A stretch of 64,000 nt of DNA, taken from the NCBI GenBank assembly GCA_030549495.1, contig JAUIRK010000778.1, positions 1 through 64,000 on the forward strand, given 5' to 3'. Below the pieces are notes generated by a model. That model had not been told where the DNA came from, searched no databases, and was given only the letters and a program-made list of their open reading frames with translations. The DNA comes from Nectonema munidae. Lineage: Eukaryota > Nematomorpha > Nectonematoida > Nectonematidae. This document shows, in pieces, positions 57,637 to 64,000 of the stretch. Every line of letters starts with the position of its first letter. The stretch's first letter is position 1. The position numbers were made by a program, and so were the translations under genes.

Positions 57637-57831
57637 AGTAAGTTCAAATTATCCCAAATTTTAAACATATTTACACTAAAATAAGCGTATTTTTTCATTC
57701 CCACAGATGGACTTTGTGGTATTCTATTAAATATAATTTTTTTGAAAAGGATCCATCTATGGGAAGACAAAAAATAAGCTTATTTTGGAGTAATTAAATA
57801 AATTTAAAATTTGGGATACTTTGAGCTTACT
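57637..57831. repeat. Foldback MITE with arms of about 80 bp
   Basis: The left arm (AGTAAGTTCAAATTATCCCA, then AATTTTAAA ... TAAAATAAGC ... AGATGGA) is complementary to the right arm (reverse complement AGTAAGCTCAAAGTATCCCA, then AATTTTAAA ... CAAAATAAGC ... AGATGGA). The loop is only about 40 bp, so almost the whole element can pair. Non-coding. Confidence 0.8.
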
Positions 57832-58543
57832 TTTGTTATATTAAATCCTTTTTCAACCCTCCCTGCCTTAAAGTCGACATCAAAAAAATCAGTCAATGTA
57901 GTAAAAGGTATAAATTTGGACGTTTAGGTAATAACTTTTGTAACATCGTCTCCCCGAGTGAAGTATGTCAAATCTTACATCTAACAAAATCTGAACAGAA
58001 AGTTTAACCTTGTCTCCCTAATCCATTTTATCAAAGCATGCGCATAGCAAACTATGGAATAGAAACCAATGTAGTATACAGGTTCGGAATGACAAACAAG
58101 TTGTCTATCGGCGTTCACCTTACACTTTATGAAAATATTTCATTTTATAACAGAAGAAGCTTTTTCCTACTGAACAAATATTTCTTCAAATTTATTATTA
58201 ATATTTTAAAGAATCTTGAATTATACACATGATACAAAATAAAAAATATTTTATTGGTGAAAATTAAGGCCTTGCATGATACGCGAGATGGGCATTGCCA
58301 AAATTAAAAATAGGCACCCCTCATCTGCTGCTAATTACGAACAAAACTGATTATTACAAAACTTTATACACTTTTCAAATTTTACTTGTACTTACAATGG
58401 TATGAAGCCCATGAAATAAGCATCACTTTGATATGTTGCATGTAAAATTTGGTCCTATAATTCAAAAGTTATAAGCATTATAAAAGCCTATCTATTTAAC
58501 TAAATTGATAAATATATATGACTTGCGAAAAGGTGTAGTAAAA

Positions 58544-59131
58544 CAGGGATGTCAAACTCGGAGTCCCATGAGTGCCAAAGGAGTGAGTTTGTGTTCTCAT
58601 GAGGGCCGTACTCCTACAATTATATTTAAAGTTGTTCAATAAAAATTATTGCAGAATATTTTACTTTTAACTTAGAAACATGTAATGGTTTGATTATATT
58701 CAAAAATGCAAGTACAAAGTCATGTATAGTTAAACAAAATAATTTAATTAAAAAATTAGCACGGATATAAATCTATTCTTTATTTTAATATAAAAAAAGT
58801 TTATAAGGCATCATACATGGCCCACATGTATTTCAAATGAAATGCACATAAATTACAATAGTTCAAAATAAACATTTATTATTAATTATTCAAATACTTC
58901 ACATGTTCTTGTCCCGAGGCTTGACACCTCTTGTTATTGACCATCTTTGCTATGTCTGGCTGAAATTTCTGTGCAGTGCGAACTTTTATAAGAGATGATA
59001 AGTGAAAATCAGTCAACCTAGTTCTCTGAGAAGTTTAAATCTACACTTATACATAAAATTATAATTAATAACACTGTAATCTGTGTGGGCCGCAAATCTG
59101 CTTGTAATGGGCCGCATGTTTGACATGGCTA
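58544..59131. mobile_element. hAT-type MITE, 588 bp
   Basis: The left terminus CAGGGATGTCAAACTC and the reverse-complemented right terminus TAGCCATGTCAAACATG belong to the common CAGGGGTGTCAAAC hAT type; GGGCCGCA motifs lie near the right end. The flanks are TAGTAAAA on the left and TTTTACTA on the right, inverse rather than direct copies. Non-coding. Confidence 0.7.
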
Positions 59132-59139
59132 TTTTACTA

Positions 59140-60128
59140 AGTAAAATACATGCATTGAGTTGGATATCTACTTGCATTAACATAAAACACTCATGCGCCT
59201 TTCAAAAAATCAATAAAGCAAGCTGAAGACTAGGTGCACATAATATAAGTTGCTATGTTTACCAAAAATCAATAAACAGGCTCTTTATGATACACACATA
59301 TATGTCGAACTATAATAATGAACGATTATATGTTATTTGAAAATGGCCTGTGTTGTGTGTCCTTTTTTAATAACCATGTACATATCATATTTTCTTAAAA
59401 AACCAAACCCCCCCCAAAAGGAATTATTAAAATTAAAACTTTTTTTTAAAAAGAAAAAAAAAAAACTTCTATATGAGTTCAAATAGGGGAGACTGCCCAT
59501 TCAAAAATTATGAAAGGTTTCTTTATAATTTTCTTTTTTTTTCAGTCAATTATTTCTAATGAAATTACTCTCTATATCACATGAAACTAGAAGAAATGTA
59601 ATTTTCCTATTAAAAATACCTTAATAAGGTAAAATCTGTTATATTGACTTTTAACTAAACATTACAATATAAAAGTATTGATCTTATTCTGCTACTAAAG
59701 TTTACTATTTATGCAAGAAACATTGAGAAATATTTATTCGAAAGTCATTATACTGACCCCTAAAAAGTTAAAAAAATATCCATTTATTTTGGATAATTTT
59801 CTTTTACTCTGTTATTTTGTGAAAAAACTAAATTCTACCTTTTTTATATAAAACATTGAAAAAATAATATAAATTTATGAGGCTAAAATAATGTGTATTT
59901 TTCTCACAAAAAAAGCAGATATTGCAAAAATAAAAAATATTTTTTTGGTAAAACCTAGCTTATGTTCACCACAAAGAGTAGAGCATATTTCAAACAAACA
60001 TAAGTTTTGAACTTTTGCGTAGAACTTTGGAATGGTGCTTTCAATATGTATCTAAAATATTGTTTGAAAATGTTATTTAAAGTATGTTTTTTCAGTGTTT
60101 TTCCATTTTTATATTTAAATATATAATA
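59140..60128. other. No recognisable feature
   Basis: AT-rich with A-runs near 59400-59465; nothing else identified. Confidence 0.5.
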
Positions 60129-60168
60129 AGGTTTGGCAAGTTGTCTCACCAGAGATCCTGCCAAACCT
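60129..60168. other. Perfect 10-bp stem-loop
   Basis: AGGTTTGGCA (60129-60138) and TGCCAAACCT (60159-60168) are exact complements around a 20-base loop. No T-run follows and no gene ends here. It may be chance or a tiny foldback repeat. Confidence 0.4.
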
Positions 60169-61023
60169 CTGATATATAGATTTTTCATGTAGAAAAAATT
60201 TATTATATATCAATCAACCTTCGTTATACCGAACAAAACATTTAATTAGCTAATGAAATTAGTCGGATTGTAAAAAACAATAATGTTATTGACAAATTTT
60301 ATGAAAATTTTTGAATTTTTTTTGAATTTTTAAATTTGAAAGAGTATACACTCAAATATTTCACCAAAAACGTTAAACTTTTTTCTTGCCTGTATTTAAA
60401 GGTGAAAAAACGAAAAACTTTAAGAAAAAAATTGTTCGAATAATGAAGGATCGGACCGAATTTGTGCATCTGCTCACATTTGGAAAAAGAGTTAAAATTC
60501 CTTGCTGTGCTACGGCTAATGGAGAGGGATGACGGACATTTTTTATTTATAGTATTAAGTTTCATTTTAAAGACCATTGCTTCCTTTCAAGTGTATCCTT
60601 AAGTAACAAAGTGTATTTATTTTGATTTTAATAACGTTTTTTTTTTTAAATTTTTCTGATTATTTTTCAAGATACAATTTATTCTCTATTGGTTTGCTTT
60701 CCTTTTTCAATCCGTTTAATACACCTGTTAACTAAAATAATTAATGAGAATTTCTAAAATTTATAGATGTTGGTTGAGGTAGAGTTAAAAATGTTTTTTT
60801 ATAATTTAGTTATAACAAAGCATTTTTTCAAAGTTTTCCATACAAAATGAACTTAATGCGGGGATTATACCGTTCAGCTCTTTGGCTGTTTTAAAGTGAA
60901 CTAAATTAATATTTTTATTTGCTTAAAATTTAGAATCATATTTTACTTGTCTCGTTAATTCTTAGTGCTCAATTCCCTCTTTTTGTCCTTTCACAGCGCT
61001 TGGTAGATTCATACTTTGTTTAA

Positions 61024-61156
61024 CCCTTTCGTGACCAGAAAAATCAGACGATATTTATTAAAAAGCAGAAGATTCATATACAAAACTATTTGAAAAAGCA
61101 GACGAAGGTAAAATTATTATTTATGTATCATATATGATACACTGGTCATGAAAGGG
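61024..61156 (+). mobile_element. piggyBac-type MITE, copy 4
   Basis: TTAA (61020-61023) precedes CCCTTTCGTGACCAG, and the right end reads CTGGTCATGAAAGGG followed by TTTAA, a TTAA with one extra T. The perfect palindrome GTATCATATATGATAC lies next to the right terminal repeat. Nearly identical to the inverted copy at 32461. Confidence 0.85.
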
Positions 61157-61533
61157 TTTAATACTTAAATACTTTTTATTCTTTTATTATCTATATATTT
61201 ATTTTATTTACTTATTTGTAATTTTCTATTTGGAGTATACTTTTAAAAATTTTGCAACGTGATTCACCATTATTTCATTGCTATTTCAGTGCCAGTTACT
61301 TGATAAATTTCCAGAAGAAGCAGGAACAAAAAATTCGATGTACAGAATGATTCCCTTTTTACCTGGTATTCTTTTTTCCTATTCCTCTCTTTGTTTTGTA
61401 TGTTGTCTCTTTGATAATAATCAGTGTTGCTGGATCGCATAAAAAGTTCCTTCTTTGCTTCCAAATTCAAAAAGGAGGGCACTCCCACATGCTTACAAAT
61501 ATTGAACTATTTTTTCCATTATTTAAAATATTT

Positions 61534-61684
61534 AAAAAGGTAAAGGTACCGTGGGGTGTTTTCATCGAGAAGACACAATTTCGCCGCTTGTATCGAACTA
61601 TGAAGAAAGTAGGCTTGATGCGGGGATCGAACCCAAGGCTTGAGTTATCGAAACCCAGTATCTAACCAACCTTGCTCACGCGGT
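61534..61684 (-). repeat. tRNA-derived SINE
   Basis: On the minus strand: GAGCAAGGTTGGTTAGATAC (box A), GGGTTCGATCCCCGC (box B), the body CCTACTTTCTTCATAGTTCG, then CTCGATGAAAACACCCCAC and the tail GGTACCTTTACCTTTTT. The best preserved of three copies in the window. Confidence 0.87.
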
Positions 61685-63353
61685 ATTTTTAATAATTAAA
61701 TAATTACAAAAAAATCCTAACATCTACTCCGACTTCAAAACCCTAATGATAGAGTTTTGCCTAATCTTAAAAAAGTAGCTAGTTTATTTAAAAAAAAAAG
61801 CTGTTATAAAGTTGTAAAATTATAAAAAAATTTATTAATTTGTTATATATATTTTTTGTTTTACCAAAAAATGGAATTATTCTATTGGTAATAATGTAAC
61901 GATAATATTCACTTAAAATGATATTTCTGGCTTAGAGAAAAAATGGTCGTTAAAGCAAATATAAATGTCTAAATTTGACGACTATTTAGCTAAATTTGCA
62001 TCCGTGAACTGGCTTGATATAAATAATTTTCGACTCCCCCCTCCTCTTGATAATCTTCATCTAAACTTGGCTGGGTAATGCACCAATGGGTTTTTCAGCT
62101 TTACAAGCTTCTACTTAGTGCATGGCGTTTATTTTTGAAAAATTTCCTGAATACTTTTTTATATTTAGTTCATTTAATTGTTTACTTAGTTTGTTCCTTA
62201 CTTATTTCTTCTTTTCTTTAGTTGCCAATCTTCATTTCGATCTAGTGCCTTTTCAGCGCATTTTATTACTCCATAACCTTTTATACTTTAAAAATGGAAT
62301 TTTATGAAGAAATTTTGTATTGAATGCATCCATTCGTAGAATATTTATAATAAGTTGCTTTAACTTCATTCATACATCGAAATCATTTGATCGTTTTCTA
62401 CTCTTATAGAAGATGGAAGTCAGTATATTGCGTTCAACTATCTGATCTGATAATGGTCAATATGTATAACTAATCAATATTTTCTTATCATTTAAATTTA
62501 GATGATTATTATTCATAAATAACAAATACTCGATTCTTCTCTATTTCAATTCCTTCAAAAAGTAAAACTCTTGTTTCATTCTTTCTGCTAAGTTTTTTCT
62601 TTACATTCAGAATATGTCTTAGACCAGGAAATAAATCGTCAGATTAAATTTTAAATAACTTTTACAATAAATGATTTCTTCTCTTTTTGAAAGTCTTAGT
62701 GAAAGATGTGCACTTTTTTATACAATTAGAAACATAAATCATTACTCTTTTTGATATTTGTGTTATTTTAAAGCTTTGTCAAGTTGTTCGAGATATGCAT
62801 ATGCGTATTAGGTAAGTTTATTTCCTCTCGAATATATGTTATAAAGTATTAAATATGATTTATATACCAGTTTATGTTTTTGTCATCCTCAAATATATAC
62901 TCTTATATTTAGAAAAATTTATTTCTCAAACTATCTTAATAAACCTTTCAAATAATTTATAACATACATTTTGTGGTCTTCCTCATCTTGCACGCCTTCT
63001 CAATACTTGAATAAATCCTTTTACTCCTGCGACAGTATGTCGGTATTTAAGTATACTTGTTTTGGAAAAATCTGGAATACTCAGAACAAAGCATTTACAT
63101 ATTTACATCGATTTTAGAGGATTTTTAGAATTTTCGCGGTCCTACTTTTTTTCATTCAATATGAGCACAATACAAGTATGCCAAGTACAAAATAAGCAAA
63201 GTTTAAGTTGAGTTATAAATTTTCAAACCAAAAAATATAAATATTTTTTGATAAATTAAGAATTAAGAACTTTCTTTTCATTTTCTGAAAGGAGAGTTAT
63301 ACTTCAGATGCGTAAGATATGAGTAAATATTCCTTGAGTAATACCATAGATAT
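61685..63353. other. No recognisable feature
   Basis: AT-rich; short frames only. Confidence 0.5.
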
Positions 63354-63504
63354 AAATTTTAACACCATCTAGCATTTTCCCAAAAGTTCCTTTCTTGAAT
63401 TTTTAAAATTATGTCATCTTGCCCAGCTGATGAGGAGCACAACTCTGAAACGCAGTCTCCACTGCTAATGGCTGTTTCTAAAATGTTAGATGGCGTTAAA
63501 ATTT
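63354..63504. repeat. MITE with TAACRCCATCTA arms
   Basis: The left arm 63354-63378 and right arm 63480-63504 are complementary at 23 of 25 bases; the core is AACRCCATCTARC. The same core (TAGATGGCGTTA) occurs singly at 3879 and 21773. The 100-bp centre is GC-richer than its surroundings. Confidence 0.7.
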
Positions 63505-64000
63505 TTCTTTTTTTACATAAGTTTTAAAATTATGCAAGCAATCTGATGCATTGCTTTTCTTATTCAGCAAATCCTAGTCCTTGTAGAAGTTTGCTTGTTT
63601 CAAAGCTTTAATACTCTCACTTCAGGACACTATAAATTCATCCCGTATTCATGTAATCAGTCATTTCATGTAGTGACTAAAATTTCCAGTCACAACGGCC
63701 TTACCTTAAATATATAAGTGTCTAATAGTCGACTCTGGGCAATCCGGCATAACTCAAAAGCACCTATCCATCCGTTGCTTTAGAAGAAAGTAGAAAGCAA
63801 AAGAGTTTCAAAAAAGTAGGTTCACATTCATCCCTTTCTACTTTTTCGATAGCGCACTATTTCTGTGCTCCTCCTAATCTTTCACGGTGTGTACTTAGTA
63901 ATGGATGTAAAGCAAACAGAATCCAGAGGTGCTGTAAGATGCAAATAGAAGGCGAGGCGTGCTGCAGAATAAAGAAGATTTGCAAGGAACTTACGGTGGC
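63505..64000. other. No recognisable feature
   Basis: Slightly less AT-rich than the preceding 15 kb, without a motif-bearing frame. A gene edge could lie here, but I cannot support one. Confidence 0.4.

Noticed and set aside
1-64000. LTR retrotransposon, retrovirus-like or Polinton element
   Set aside because: No paired long terminal repeats, protease, integrase or capsid motif was recognised in the window; the reverse-transcriptase sequence present is of LINE type, plus one doubtful fragment.

Overview
The window looks like animal nuclear DNA, very AT-rich, with short exons, long introns, tRNA-derived SINEs and layer upon layer of DNA transposons. Two peritrophin-type chitin-binding domains (CBM14) and the transposon mix (Merlin, piggyBac, hAT, MULE, Tc1-like) fit an arthropod; a crustacean is a reasonable guess, but this is inference. 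I see no prokaryotic gene organisation, no CRISPR array, and no LTR or capsid-bearing element that I can recognise.

Four host genes can be named. SRP14 (2886-3251, +) is a complete small subunit of the signal recognition particle. A secreted or matrix-type protein with two CBM14 domains lies on + as two exons (16272-16512 and 23998-24206), joined in phase across a 7.5 kb intron. RPP30, a protein subunit of RNase P/MRP, lies on - as its last two exons (26832-26382 and 25491-24896) and carries an unusually long C-terminal tail. CTDNEP1/Dullard, a nuclear-envelope phosphatase, is a complete intronless reading frame on - (39140-38415). They are unrelated housekeeping or cuticle genes and do not form a pathway.

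Most of the recognisable sequence is transposon debris. From the left: a G-rich element with a LINE relic inside it (421-2306); several short hAT-type elements; then a nested stack at about 7.3-13.4 kb. In the stack a piggyBac relic was hit by a Merlin element (7392-8988), whose own end was then hit by a hAT MITE (7410-7918), and separately by a hAT element (10444-13167). The CBM14 intron holds a piggyBac transposase gene that still looks whole (21271-19575, one 50-bp intron), bracketed by a 350-bp inverted repeat. Further right are a hAT-Ac element (28287-29404), a hAT remnant (35336-36211), a Tc1-like relic (36668-37962), a MULE relic (40215-41410), many MITEs and at least three SINE copies. 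From about 44 kb onward the sequence is gene-poor, AT-rich and mostly featureless apart from MITEs and SINEs.

The most unusual signal is a family of about 100-135 bp TTAA-flanked MITEs (32461, 36417, 43891, 61024). Directly inside one terminal repeat each copy has a perfect or near-perfect hairpin. The hairpin sequence differs between copies while its self-complementarity is kept, which is the pattern expected of a selected DNA or RNA structure.
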